NCBI RefSeq assembly: GCF_014805685.1
Contig: NC_060892.1
Span: forward strand, 7,605,990 to 7,669,989
Length of the DNA stretch: 64,000 nucleotides
Reading direction: 5' to 3'
Origin: Silurus meridionalis
Lineage: Eukaryota > Chordata > Actinopteri > Siluriformes > Siluridae
Under the pieces are notes generated by a model, which saw nothing but the letters and a program-made list of their open reading frames with translations, was not told the origin of the DNA and did no database searches. Positions 10,495 through 21,456 of the stretch are shown piece by piece; position 1 is the stretch's first letter, and each line of letters begins with the position of its first letter. Both the position numbers and the translations under genes were made by a program.

Positions 10495-10859
10495 TCCTCA
10501 AAATGCCAAAAATGGCTAGTGTGAAAATGGTGTTCCACCGAGTGGGACATAAGATCAATGTTCTCTGGTGTCTGGGTCTCAAAACTAGGCGTTTAGTCGA
10601 TAATCTTTTTTTCAGAAATACAGGGCAAATGTGTTAGTCTGTGAACTCAAGGTGTGTACTATCTGCAGCATTGATGGATATCTGCTATGTTTCACCTGTG
10701 CGACCTGTACAATGTAACACATAATGGTTGTTCTCAGAATTTGATCAAAAACATGCATTTGCTTTTTTTTGGTTATCAAACAATTGAATAATTCAATCAA
10801 CTCATTAACACACACCATCACATGAATTTAATAAGCAGAAATGGAAGGTAGACAACCCA

Positions 10860-11710
10860 AAAAGATGAATCAGTTGGCTCTGAATGGGACTGTGTGGTCA
10901 GGTGACTCCAAAGAACTTTGGAGACTGGGGCAAGTGGATAGGTTCAGATGGGGTGAGGGGAAGTTCAGGTGACTACAAAGAACTGTGGAGGCAGGGTCAG
11001 GTGGATAGCTTAAGAAAGATATAGGGGTTTGGTTAGGTACTCAAAAGAAATGTGGAGACAGGGCCTGGGAGATGAGGGTTGAGGGGGTGGGACCACCAGC
11101 GTTCAGAAGTAAAAAAGTTAATCTGAAGTGAAGAACCTTGTCTGGTTCCTTCTTTATGCCATCTCAGTGAGATTTTTCTGAACAATCTTTTGCATTCTTT
11201 ATAATTACTCTAATTCTATAAAGCTGCTTTAAGACAATGTCCATTGTTAAAAGCATTATGCGAATAAAAATTAATTGAATTGACAGTGTGAAACCTAGCA
11301 AAAATCTGGATTGTGGGGCCAAATTTATGGGTCCAGAGTTTAAGACCACGGCCTAGAGACGAGATCTAAGTTCGCAAGGTCAGGTGGACAAATGCAAAGA
11401 GATAAAGGGCTAAATAGGAGCTTATTCCAAATTCTGAGAGGTGGAACTAAGTGTCTGAGAAAAAAGCTAAGGGCAGGTGGTCAAGTGAAAGGCTCCAAAA
11501 AATTGGAGGAATTGGGTGGGTAAAGCCATGTGATTTAAACATGCAGAGATGATGGGGCTTCAGAAAGCTAAGAAACGAGGGTCAGGGGATTAGTTTTGAA
11601 CAAAAACAAAAGGGTCAGTTCATACATCTGAGGGAGGGAGCAGTTGAAGTCAGATCTGGGTCAGATTAATAACTTTAAAGGTTTGATGGGGTGGGGCTTA
11701 ACTCTGAAAA
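10860..11710. repeat. degenerate G-rich tandem repeat, split by an L2 end
   Basis: Variants of GGTCAGGTGACTCCAAAGAAC and TGGAGACTGGGGCAAGTGGAT recur irregularly from about 10895 to 11110 and, weaker, from 11290 to 11710. Spacing is roughly 60-90 bp. The L2 3' end at 11135-11283 lies in the middle and may have inserted into the array. Confidence 0.5.
11135..11283 (+). mobile_element. L2 LINE 3' end, solo
   Basis: Blocks CTTGTCTGGTTCCTTCTTTATG, ATCTCAGTGAGATTTTTC and AAAGCTGCTTTAAGACAATG, ending TTAATTGAATTGA, match the 3' end at 4660-4866. This is an extreme 5' truncation. Confidence 0.75.
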
Positions 11711-11829
11711 ACCTGCTACTCTCAGTCAAAGTCATTTTAATTTTTATATGCAAATATGTCTAGCTCATATGTGTTAAAATCATAGTTAGTTTGTTGAAGG
11801 TCAAAGTTCAGCACAAAGTCCTCAGGAGG

Positions 11830-12010
11830 ACACTTAGCCAGGTTCTGCTTGCTTAATTGAATAATACGAAGCGCTTAGAATCGAGCGAGCGCGGAAAACA
11901 GACGGCCGCGTCTCAGTTCGGCCCCGCTGAGATGTCTGCCCTGAAAGTCTGGCACTAATTATTTAATTAACAAGACGAACGGGGCGTCACTACATCTGCT
12001 CACTCGTGTT
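11830..12010. other. GC-richer unique block, possible conserved non-coding element
   Basis: In an AT-rich, repeat-rich neighbourhood this block is unique-looking, has several CpGs, and carries homeodomain-type TAATTATTTAATTAA. It has no ORF and no repeat signature. It could be a distal regulatory element; that is inference only. Confidence 0.25.
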
Positions 12011-12153
12011 GCACAGAACGTGGGGTAACCTTGAGCTCCACTCAGGCTTCAATATACTGTCTTATTTATTTAGTATGAGAAGAGGGCACACAGTAGAATC
12101 AACACACTCTGTTTAGTTTGTGTTTATAACAGCATGGAAATGACTTGTGTGAT

Positions 12154-12207
12154 TGTGTGTGTGTGTGTGTGTGTGTGTCTGATGTCACACCGATGTAAAT
12201 AAAATAA

Positions 12208-12242
<35 letters not shown>
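12154..12242. repeat. (GT)n and (AAT)n microsatellites
   Basis: (GT)n at 12154-12178 and (AAT)n at 12209-12242, separated by about 30 bp. Confidence 0.9.
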
Positions 12243-12243
<1 letters not shown>

Positions 12244-12458
12244 GTAATTATCTTTTACAAACAAAATATAATTGTATAGTAGTCTTTTTATCAGGTCACT
12301 GCCAGACTCAAACTCAAATTCCCACTCGACATCATAACCGTCAAACATGGTTGCCCTGGATATATACACACACACACAAACACACACACTCTGACTCTCC
12401 CTCTTAAATCAGAGGGGTGCTATTACATGCACAAAATTACTTTCTCTCGCTCTCGTTT

Positions 12459-12495
12459 ACACACACACACAGACACAGACACACACACACACACA

Positions 12496-12552
<57 letters not shown>
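12459..12552. repeat. (CA)n microsatellite
   Basis: About 45 CA units with a few CAGA interruptions. The RTE element begins about 30 bp downstream. Confidence 0.95.
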
Positions 12553-12554
<2 letters not shown>

Positions 12555-12566
12555 TTGAGTATCTTC

Positions 12567-12584
12567 ATTCAGGAAAACAATGAA
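12567..12584. repeat. 18-bp target-site duplication, left
   Basis: ATTCAGGAAAACAATGAA, identical to 15707-15724, brackets the RTE copy exactly. Confidence 0.9.
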
Positions 12585-12796
12585 CCCAGCCATTAGGGAG
12601 GCACAAGCCAGTGCATTCTTAGTGCCGGTCCCAAGCCGGGTAAATGGGAGGGTTGCGTTAGGAAGGGCATCCAGCGTAAAACACGTGCCAAATCAAATAT
12701 CACGGATCACAAATGAGAATTTCATACCGGATCGGTCGAGGCCGGGTTAACAACGACCGCCACAGGTATCGTTAGCCGACAGGGTACCGGTGGAAA

Positions 12797-13465
12797 TTGG
12801 GCTACTGTTGGCGAAGGAGGAGAAGGAGAGGAGGAAGACGCCTACAGAGACGGCAGGGAAAGGAGCAGTGTAGGAGAGTGGAGGTTCGGGTTGGTACTTT
12901 AAATGTTGGTACTATGACGGGTAAAGGGAGAGAGGTAGCTGATATGATGGAGAGGAGAAAGGTAGATATGTTGTGTGTTCAGGAGACCAAGTGGAAAGGG
13001 AGTAAGGCCAGGAACATTGGAGGTGGGTTTAAACTGTTTTATCATGGTGTGGATGGAAAGAGAAATGGTGTAGGGGTGATTCTGAAGGAAGAGTACAGTA
13101 AGAGTGTAGTGGAGGTGAAGAGAGTTTCTGATAGGGTGATGATCGTGAAGGTGGAAGTTGAAGGGATGATGATAAATGTCATCAGTGCCTATGCTCCACA
13201 AGTTGGCTGTGAGATGGAGGAGAAGGAAAGATTCTGGAGTGAATTAGATGAAGTGGTAGATGGTGTACCTAGGAAAGAACGGTTAGTGATTGGGGCGGAC
13301 TTTAATGGGCATGTGGGTGAAGGGAACAGAGGTGATGAGGAGGTGATGGGTAGGTATGGTTTTAAGGAGAGGAATGTGGAAGGGCAGATGGTGGTAGATT
13401 TTGCTAAAAGGATGGAAATGGCAGTGGTGAACACTTATTTTAAAAGAAGGAGGATCATAGGGTGA
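12797..13465 (+). pseudogene. RTE endonuclease, N-terminal part
   Basis: After an arginine-rich start, the frame shows APE-type endonuclease motifs: VGTLNVGTMTGKGRE (N box), DMLCVQETKWKGSK (QET metal-site motif), ISAYAPQVGCEMEEKERFW and VIGADFNGHVGEGN (GADFN catalytic motif). The frame ends after AVVNTYFKRRRIIG because one base is missing in the AAG/GAA-rich stretch at about 13440-13455; the copy at 41780 keeps that base. Confidence 0.8.
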
Positions 13466-14097
13466 CGTATAAGAGTGGAGGAAGGTGCACACAGGTGGAC
13501 TATGTGCTATGCAGGAGATGCAACCTGAAGGAGATTGGCGACTGTAAGGTGTTGGCAGGGGACAGTGTAGCTAGACAGCATAGGATGGTGGTCTGTAGGA
13601 TGGTTTTGGAGGCGAGGATGAAGAGGAGGAGAGTGAGGACTGAAAGAAGAATAAGATGGTGGAAACTGAAGGAGGAAGAGTGTAGTGTGAGGTTCAGGGA
13701 AGAGGTCAGAGAGAGGCTCAGTGGTGTTAAGGAGGTGTTGGATGATTGGGCAACTACTGCAGGAGTGATGAGGGAGGCAGCTAGAAAAGTACTTGGTGTG
13801 ACATCTGGAAATAGAAAGGAAGACAAGGAGACGTGGTGGTGGAATGAGGAAGTGCAGGAGAGCATAAGGAGAAAGAGGTTGGCAAAACAGAAGTGGGATA
13901 GACAGAGTGATGAGAAAAGTAGGCAGGAGTACAAGGAGATGCGGCAGCAGGTTAAGAGGATGTGGCGAAAGCCAAGGAAAAGGCATATGAGGAGCTGTAT
14001 GAGAGGTTGGACACTAAGGAAGGAGAAAAGGATTTGTACCGATTGGCCAGGCAGAGGGACCGAGCTGGAAAGGATGTACTGCAAGTTAGAGCAGTAA
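13462..14097 (+). pseudogene. RTE endonuclease end and linker
   Basis: The ORF continues in another frame with VTYKSGGRCTQVDYVLCRR and SVARQHRMVVCRM, the end of the endonuclease fold (the usual D-H pair region). A basic linker follows (KEDKETWWWNEEVQESI, KRLAKQKWD). A second frame slip at about 13975 changes the reading to a non-family tail. Confidence 0.75.
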
Positions 14098-14113
14098 AGG
14101 ATGGAGAGGAAAT

Positions 14114-15029
14114 GTGTTGACTAGTGAGGAGAGTGTGTTGAGAAGGTGGAGGGAGTATTTTGAGCAGCTGATGAATGAGGAAAATCAGAGAGAGAGAAGG
14201 TTGGATGATGTGGAGATGGTGAAGCAGGATGTAGATAAGATTAGTAAGGAGGAAGTGAGAGCAGCGATTAAGAGGATGAAGAGTGGAAAGTCGGTTGGAC
14301 CAGATGACATACCGGTGGAAGCGTGGAGATGTTTAGGAGAGATGGCAGTGGGGTTTTGACCAGATTGTTTAACAGGATTTTGGAAGGTGAGAAGATGCCT
14401 GAGGAATGGAGAAAGAGTGTGCTGGTACCGATCTTTAAGCATAAAGGAGATGTGCAGACCTGCAGTAACTACAGGGGTATTAAGTTGATCAGTCACACCA
14501 TGAAGTTATGGGAAAGAGTAGTGGAAGCCAGGCTGAGAGAAGAGGTGACCATCTGTGAGCAACAGTATGGTTTCATGCCGAGGAAGAGCACCACAGATGC
14601 CATATTTGCTTTGAGAATGTTGATGGAGAAGTATAGAGAAGGACAGAAGGAATTGCATTGTGTATTTGTGGATTTAGAGAAGGCGTCGACAGGGTGCCAA
14701 GAGAGGAGTTGTGGTACTGTATGAGGAAGTCAGGTGTGTCGGAGAAGTATGTAAGGGTGGTGCAGGACATGTATGAGGACAGTGTGGCGGCAGTGAAGTG
14801 TGCAGTAGGTACGACAGACTGGTTTAGAGTGAAGGTTGGACTGCATCAAGGATCGGCCCTGAGCCCTTTCCTGTTTGCAGTGGTGATGGACAGGTTGACG
14901 GACGAGGTCAGACAGGAGTCTCCCTGGACTATGATGTTTGCGGATGATATTGTGATTTGTTGTGAGAGTAGGGAGCAGGTTGAGAAGAGCCTGGAGAGGT
15001 GGAGATATGCACTGGAGAGAAGGGAATGA
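14114..15029 (+). pseudogene. RTE reverse transcriptase, four frame slips
   Basis: In order: LTSEESVLRRWREYFEQLMN and MKSGKSVGPDDIPVEAW (14114-14358); MPEEWRKSVLVPIFKHKGDV, NYRGIKLISHTMKLWERV and CEQQYGFMPRKSTTDAIFAL (frame of 14323-14724, about 14395-14625); CVFVDLEKA (motif A region, about 14660); then WYCMRKSGVSEKYVRVVQDM, LHQGSALSPFLFAVVMD (motif B) and MMFADDIVICC (motif C, F-A-D-D, about 14930-14960). The catalytic motifs remain readable, but the blocks are in different frames. Confidence 0.85.
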
Positions 15030-15706
15030 AACTCAGTAGGAGTAAGACAGAGTACATGTGTGTGAATGAGAGGGAGGGCAGTGGAGTGGTGCGGTTGCAG
15101 GAGAAGAGCTTCAGAAGGTGGAGGAATTCAGGTACCTGGGTTCAACAGTGCAAAGTAATGGAGAGTGTGTTAGAAGTGAAGAAAAGAGTGCAGGCAGGGT
15201 GGAGTGGGTGGAGAAGAGTGACAGGAGTGATTTGTGATAGTAGGGTATCTGCAAAATTGAAAGGAAAGTTTATAGGACTGTGGTGAGACCTGCGATGTTG
15301 TATGGTTTAGAGACAGTGGCATTGAGTAAAAGACAGGAGGTGGAGCTGGAGGTAGCAGAGCTAAAGATGTTGAGGTTTTCGTTGGGAGTGACGAGGATGG
15401 ATAAGATTAGAAATGAGTTTATTAGAGGACAGCGCATGTAGGATGTTTTGGTGACAAGGTGAGGAGGCGAGATTGAGATGGTTTGGACATGTGCAGAGGA
15501 GGGACATAAATTATATTGGTAGAAGAATGCTGAGGATGGAGCCACCAGGTAGGAGGAAAGAGGAAGGCCAAAAGGAGGTTCATGGATGTGGTGAGGAAGA
15601 CATGCAGGTAGTTGGTGTAAAGAGGCAGATGTAGAGGACAGGGTGGTATGGAGACGGATGATCCGCTGTGGCGACCCCTAATGGGAGCAGCCGAAAGAAG
15701 AAGAAG
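15000..15706 (+). pseudogene. RTE C-terminal domain and 3' end
   Basis: LSRSKTEYMCVNEREGSGVV is followed by frame-shifted traces of EFRYLGSTVQSNGE, LYGLETVALSKRQEVELEVAEL and the terminal GRPKRRFMDV, then the 3' UTR. The same C-terminal sequence is readable, less broken, on the minus strand at 36312-36569. Confidence 0.75.
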
Positions 15707-15724
15707 ATTCAGGAAAACAATGAA
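15707..15724. repeat. 18-bp target-site duplication, right
   Basis: ATTCAGGAAAACAATGAA follows immediately after the (AAG)n end of the RTE copy and equals 12567-12584. Confidence 0.9.
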
Positions 15725-16200
15725 TTTACAGATTTTTTTTTTTACTATTGGCAGGGCATGATATTTTGCTTCATGCTGTTTCTATACATATATTTTTTTT
15801 TTATCTTATTTAATCGACTCTCCAGTCTGTTTATAAATCTCCAGCCAGTTTAGTTGTTTGCCTTTCCTGGTGTTTAATAAATATCTCTCTCCACCTGCAT
15901 TGCATCTGTCTAGCATTCTTTACACAACACTTACGTTTGACACATTATTTTAGATCTAACCGGGACAATTTTTCCATTAAAACTTTGAAACATCAAGAAA
16001 TTCTTATTAATATGTAATAATAGTTAACACAAAATAACTGTTTTGCTTACCCATGATTCACAGATGTAAAATAATGTTCCAGTGTTGTATGTGTGTAATA
16101 TAAATGAGTATATGTTATCATATCAGTCATTAATGTTCACTCTTCGCTTTGTTTGTAATCACTGTACATTTAAATAGCAAACATTTTTAAATATGTTAGT
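15725..16200. other. intergenic, no gene seen
   Basis: AT-rich sequence with poly-T runs near 15733 and 15788. No repeat family or coding signature recognised. Confidence 0.5.
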
Positions 16201-16214
16201 TATGATACATAATG

Positions 16215-16350
16215 CGTGTCTGTCGACGGCGCACGTCCACTTCCGCTTCTGGCGTGGCGGCCATCTTCCTGGTGTATAAATAGACGCCAGCTCCTTTTAT
16301 TCCTCGCCAGATTGTCTCTTCGGCTTTGTGTTTGTTCTGAGACATTCCTG
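16215..16350 (+). promoter_or_regulatory. LTR-like promoter block of the Gypsy element
   Basis: GGTGTATAAATAGACGCCAG contains a good TATA box and is followed by CCTCGCCAGATTGTCTC, as in fish Gypsy LTRs with a short U5. It precedes the coding remnants by a few hundred bases. The exact LTR ends are not defined. Confidence 0.45.
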
Positions 16351-16639
16351 CCATTTTTCCTTATGGATTATTTTTACTTTCATTTTGAATCTCTCAGTTT
16401 TTTCAGCCTAGCGTTTTTTTTCCCCGGATTTGGCTGGACAAAATTTAAATTTTTGTTTGCTCCGAGCATCGCCACTCTCCACCACAATACCGCTGTCGAA
16501 CAGCCTCTTGCGACACTACTGTTCCAGAACCCCACTCTCCACCCCGTCCTATGGAAATCGGCCACCGACACCTATCCCTGAATGAAAATGAGAGGCATCG
16601 CTCCAGAAGCATTTCCTGCCCTGTAAAAGACCGGGCTCA

Positions 16640-16915
16640 TTGCTGATGGGGAGGCCCTCCCCGAGCCAAATCCTTCCTGCCCTCTCCAAACCACTCCTGT
16701 ACATTCACATCCTCTCTGGGGGGCCAGAGCACCAGCTTGCAGCTTTTGTGGATTCCGGGGTGGACTCAAAATTTCTGGATCAGGATCTAGTTCAGCTGTT
16801 AATGATTGAGACCAAACCATTGCCAGCCATCCTTCAAGTTCAAGCTCTCAATGGCCATCCCCTTTATCAAGCGACCTGTCGCACAAAGCTTCCCCAAGTC
16901 ACCACTGCCGATTAA
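16640..16915 (+). pseudogene. Gypsy protease fragment
   Basis: The frame reads HQLAAFVDSGVDSKFLDQDL, where the family has an aspartic-protease D-S-G-A; here it is D-S-G-V. LQVQALNGHPLYQATCRTKL follows. Upstream RSRSISCPVKDRAHC looks like the end of the gag zinc knuckle. Confidence 0.7.
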
Positions 16916-17049
16916 CATCAGGATTGGCTATCCTTTTTGGTTATTTTGTCCCCTCACACTCCTGTCATGCTTGAATTTCCCTGGCTGCAGAAAAACAACC
17001 CCCGCCTGACTGTTTAGTCCAGGCTCTCATTAACGACGTGCTGCGAGAT

Positions 17050-17680
17050 ATCTAAAAGCATCACGTTTTTGTATATCTGGACAACATCTTGGTGTTCTCC
17101 CGATCTCTGAAAGAGCATGTCGGCCATGTTCGTTTGGTACTCCAGCGCCTCCTCCAGAATGACCTGTTCCATGTCCCTAGCACCTCCTTCCTGGGGTTCA
17201 TTTTTGTGGTGGGGAGCATACGAATGGATCCAGCCAGGATCCGAGCCTTCAAGGAATGGCCCACACCCTTCTCTAGGAAGCAGCTGCAGAGGTTCCTGGG
17301 ACTCGCCAACTTTTTTCGGTGGTTAATTCGAGGTTACTCGAGGTTGCTGCCCCTCTCCACCAACTGACCTCCTCCCACCGATCCCTTTTGCCAGTTCATC
17401 GTGGAAGTCGATGCCTCCGACCTAGGGGTTGATGCCGTACTGTCCCAGAGGGGTGCTACTGATATTAATTACCCCATTGGAGAGCGGGAGATCCTGGCCA
17501 TCAAGCTTGCCCTGGAGGAATGGCATCACTGGTTAGAGGGGACGGAGACCCCTTTATTGGTCTGGACAGATCACCGCAACCTGGAGTATCTGCGCACCAA
17601 ACGCCTCAACCCTCGCCAAGTTTGCTCGCTTTTTCGGCAGGTTAAATTTCTCCCCCTCCTACCGCCCGGGATCTAAGAAT
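17050..17680 (+). pseudogene. Gypsy RT end and RNase H
   Basis: [20 protein letters not shown] has Y-L-D-N where the catalytic motif is [22 protein letters not shown] and [20 protein letters not shown] follow (to 17366). After a stop, [39 protein letters not shown] and [20 protein letters not shown] form the RNase H (17398-17640). The last catalytic Asp of RT is substituted, so even this block would be inactive. Confidence 0.8.
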
Positions 17681-18240
17681 GGTAAGCCTGATGCTCTTTC
17701 CAGGTTACACTCCCCTGTGGAGGAAGGAGACCCCACTTCACATCCATACTTCCTTTACTGTTCGTGCTCTGGACCTAGACTTCAAGGCTAGGGTTAAACT
17801 TGCCACTGTGGACCAGCTGGTTCCTGAAGGTTGCCCTGCTAAGAGACTTTTTGTTCCCGAGCAGCTGCGGTTCCAAGTCCTCCAGTGTCATCATGGCTCA
17901 CCTCTGTTTTGCCATCACGTAGTTCCCATACTCTGTCCCTCTTCCGGCAGCGGTTCTTGTGGCCCACTGTTCAGAGAGATGTCCGTGAATTTGTAGCCTC
18001 CTGTCTTACCTGCACGCAACACAAGAACCCTAAGGGCTGCTTGGTGGGGTTACTATGTCCACTCCCTGCCCTAGATTTTGTTACCGGATTCTCTCCCTCT
18101 GCCAGATGCACTGTCATTCTTACCGTGGTGGACCGGTTCTCCAAAATGGTACATTTCATTTCCCTATCCAAACTACCTTCAGCTAAGGAGACTGCTACAC
18201 TCCTTCTCCTGCATGTTTTCCATCTGCACGGTCTCCCTTG
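17680..18240 (+). pseudogene. Gypsy integrase N-terminal part
   Basis: [20 protein letters not shown] and [11 protein letters not shown] give the H-H-C-C zinc-binding region; [10 protein letters not shown] and [18 protein letters not shown] give the first part of the DDE core (17940-18200). The middle of the core, up to YAHNLLPSA, is deleted. Confidence 0.75.
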
Positions 18241-18349
18241 TTAACATCCTCTTGGAAGGAGTTCTTTCGGCTTCTAGGGGTCTCAAACTAATGGCCAGAC
18301 TGAGAGGCCTAATTAGGAGCTAGAGACCGGACTCTGTATCCTCAGTTCC

Positions 18350-18800
18350 CAAGATGCCTCCTCATTACGCCCATAACTTGCTGCCTTCCGCCGCCACTGG
18401 ACTATCACCCTTTCAGACGGTTTATGGTTACAACCCCCTCTATTTTCCACCAAGGAGGCTGAGGCATCTGTCCCTTCTGCGTTGGCTCAGTTCTGACGCT
18501 GCCAAATCAGTTGGAGGAGGGCCTGCACAGCTCCTCTTAGAGCTTCCCAGAGCTATGCTCACTGGGCCAAACAGAGGCACCGTTCTGCACCCCATTACTG
18601 GATTGGTCAAAAGGCATGGCTTTCCACTCGGGACCTTTCACTCAAGGCCGTGTGTCGTAAGCTCGCCCCACAATTTCTGGGACCCTTCCCTATCTCCAAG
18701 GTCATTAACCCGGTTGCTGTGCACCTCAAAAAACTACCCAAAGCCCGTCGGATCCACCCTACATTCCATGTTTATCACCTCAGACCTGTCCAAATATGTT
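18350..18800 (+). pseudogene. Gypsy integrase C-terminal part
   Basis: YAHNLLPSAATGLSPFQTVY and GYNPLYFPP continue the integrase. In a shifted frame at about 18705-18795, [20 protein letters not shown] and HVYHLRPV form the C-terminal GPF/chromodomain-proximal region. Confidence 0.7.
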
Positions 18801-18949
18801 CCTCAGTTCCTCATTAAAAGACTGCCTTTTGAACTTCATCCTGCGTCCTGCATTTGGGTCCTTTCTTTCGTGCTCCCTGACAATGCGTCAGAAAGAAATA
18901 CCCACTTTTCAGTTGTACAGTAAGAAAGGAAGAAAAGGAAAGAAAGAAT

Positions 18950-19687
18950 TAGATAAACTAAATGCTTTTTTAATATAATTTATATATAATGTTTCAACAG
19001 GACCGCCTACAATCACATGATCTTGTATCCACCCCTGTAATTAATAAACTAAAATAGCATGCTACTTAAGCACAAACCCCCAGCAGGAGTTTTAAGTACT
19101 CCCTGAGAGACTGCGTTGTAGTCATGTTGAAATAAAGCATTGAATCCGATCGTGTTTTGTTGATAACTGTGCAGATGGAGAGAGTGTTGTAGCTCTGATG
19201 GATGATTCCGGTGCAGTTCTGATGCTTTGGCTCTGCTCTGATATGGAAATAAACAGCTGTCGCTTTACTTTTTTTTTTTTTACTCCAACGCTAATTAATC
19301 ACGCCGAAGAACCAGCAGTGCTTCTTAACTCCACTTTCTCTCACTATCCTGAGCACAGTAAGCGTTGGAGTAGTTCAGACGGGCGTTAATCAGAGTGTGT
19401 TGGGACGATGTATGAGTCGGGACGATGGATGAGTTCAGACATGTTCGCAGGTGGTGATCGTTAAGACTGACACAAAGATACGGCTACAGAGATACGGATC
19501 ATCTATGATTTAGGAATTTAAAAATGATGCAGGAAGGAAGACCAGCTGGGAAAAATAAAAAAAAAACTTTCAGCTTTCAGGTCCTTACATTTCACTATAA
19601 CAGATGGAATTGACAGACAATATGAAAGATCGAATGAAAAACAGAAAGTCATAGGAAACAAAAAGAAAACAGAAAACTATTTAATAA
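18950..19687. other. intergenic, no gene seen
   Basis: A unique-looking stretch. The region 19050-19160 (GAAATAAAGCATTGAATCCG) could be a second, unrelated LTR end, but no partner was found. Confidence 0.4.
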
Positions 19688-20127
19688 CTATGTGGCCAAA
19701 AGTTTGTGGACACCTAACATCAATGCACCACAATCTGTTGGTCTATACAAAACATTGTACATAACGTCTGTATACTGTAGCTTTACATTTTCCCTTCCAG
19801 ACATGTTCCAGCGTGATAAGCCTGCCGTACCCACAGCACGAGATCCATGAACACATGGTTTGACTCCCCTGAACACCTTGGGGAATTAAAACCCATAATT
19901 TGCATTAAGCTTCCTCACCTGACATCAGGTTCTTATCTCACTGATGCTTTTGTGTCTAAAGTATCAATTTCCCAAAGCCATGCTCCTGAATCTGTCCTTT
20001 TCCTAAAGAGTGAAGCATGTTATAGGAATAAGGTGAGAACAACTCCATATTAATGCCCATGCTTTTGAAATGGGAAAATATAAGATTGATGGTCTGGTGT
20101 TCAAATAATTTTGGCACACATTTGTGT
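19688..20127 (+). mobile_element. Tc1/mariner-like non-autonomous copy 1
   Basis: The left part starts CTATGTGGCCAAAAGTTTGTG. It includes antisense transposase-like TGTATACTGTAGCTTTACAT and TTTCCCTTC, then turns to sense orientation at GTTCCAGCGTGATAAGCC. The sense part ends with an EACYRNKVRTTPY-like C-terminus and CAACTCCATATTAATGCCCAT. It ends near GTTCAAATAATTTTGGCAC. It shares its internal junction with the copies at 27735, 29575, 39213 and 40825. No intact transposase. Confidence 0.6.
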
Positions 20128-20252
20128 ATTAGGAAAAAAAAAAGAAAAGTAATTATTTACAAAAAGAAATAAAAGAAAATTATTCAAAACATCTTAGAAA
20201 GCACAGAAAGAATGGAAGATAAAAGTATGGACGTCCAAAAGGAAGAATAAAT

Positions 20253-20284
20253 GAAGGAAGGAAGGAAGGAAGGAAGGAAGGAAG
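20253..20284. repeat. (GGAA)n microsatellite
   Basis: Eight GGAA units in a purine-rich stretch. Confidence 0.9.
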
Positions 20285-21042
20285 AGACAATAATAAAATA
20301 GGAAATAGGAATGAAGAACAAAAGAAATGAAGGAATAAATAATGTGGAATGTAAAAAAAGGAGGAAGGATGTAAAGACGTGTAAAGATTAGCAGACATTT
20401 GAAATAAAAGCATGGCAAAAGGAAGGAAGGGGAAAAAAATAGAACAATAAATAAAAGATATTGGATACAAGGGAAAAATGAAGGACTAGATGATTAGATT
20501 CTTATCACTAGTAATCATCCCACTATTGAAGTAAATTTTAATCTATTAGTATAAATTACAATACAAATATTCTGACAAGTTTGTGTGTATTAGAGTAAGA
20601 GTGAAATCTATTCTCTGTTTGTTGTTGTTGCTAAAATAATGTAAATATAATTAAACTGTGTGTCACTGTGTTTATTCATTAGCAATCATTAGTGGTCTGG
20701 TATTTGCTGCATGACATCAATGACATCATCTGTTTGCAATTAGGCAGTGATGACTAATGATGAATAAAACACCACTAATGACCGCTAATGACTAGAAGGA
20801 GAAGAAAATATTCCTTGTGAAACACATGCAGGTCTGTTACACACAGAAAGCTGGGAAATAGAAAAAATGTAATGAAATGTTCATAACAAACCCAAACACG
20901 AGATACATTACATTTTGTTTTATTAATATTAATGGATTATTAATGATTAAACAATTAGTATTAATATTAATATCCTGTTTGTGCCTATAAAGCCAATGTA
21001 TCTCTTCTGAGTAAATTAACACCTGAAGGAATAAAATAAGGT

Positions 21043-21105
<63 letters not shown>

Positions 21106-21106
21106 A
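21043..21106. repeat. (AAAG)n microsatellite
   Basis: About 16 tetranucleotide units. Confidence 0.95.
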
Positions 21107-21456
21107 GTGACAAGATGTAAGAAAAAAATGCTAAACATTTGGATCATTTGAACTGTCTTTGTAATAAAAATGAGGTTTTGTCTGGGTGTGTTTAGGCCTA
21201 CAGGAGTCGTCTCGTCCTGAATAGTTTAAAAAGCCTTGCGTTAATGCTTTTTTAAGCTGCAGGACTGGAGTGTGAACCCCAAGGCATGTTACAGAGACGG
21301 AGACCGAGAGGCAGAATGGAGGAGGACGTCTGTGCAGATCCAGACCAGGACATGCTTAGTGTGTTTTAGCTTTATCTCAGTGTCTGAGAGTGATAAGCTC
21401 AACAATTGTGTTAAGAGAGGATTTCTGTATGTGCTGCCAAACACCAATTTCCATTC

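Larger units (their letters stand above)
12585..15706 (+). mobile_element. RTE-like LINE, near full length, flanked by TSD
   Basis: A 3.1-kb non-LTR element with a 5' UTR (12585-12796; GTGCCGGTCCCAAGCCGGGT, then AGGAAGGGCATCCAGCGTAA), endonuclease and RT sequence, and a 3' end GCGACCCCTAATGGGAGCAG followed by CCGAAAGAAGAAGAAG. Perfect 18-bp duplications flank it, so both ends are known. At least six frameshifts break the single long ORF. Related copies lie at 41207-43544 (+) and 36092-36589 (-). Assignment to the RTE clade rests on the EN-RT layout, the absence of a separate ORF1 and the (GAA)n tail. Autonomous activity is lost. Confidence 0.85.
16205..18930 (+). mobile_element. Ty3/Gypsy LTR retrotransposon remnant
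   Basis: Order on the plus strand: LTR-like promoter (16215-16350), remnants of gag, protease, RT thumb/connection, RNase H, integrase and chromodomain-side tail. Large parts are missing: most of gag, the RT palm with its first catalytic motif, and the central integrase core. Many frameshifts and stops are present. No 3' LTR matching the 16.2-16.35 kb block was found, and no TSD could be assigned. Confidence 0.8.

Noticed and set aside
13500..14084. Minus-strand frame of 194 codons
   Set aside because: It is the antisense shadow of the purine-rich RTE coding strand.
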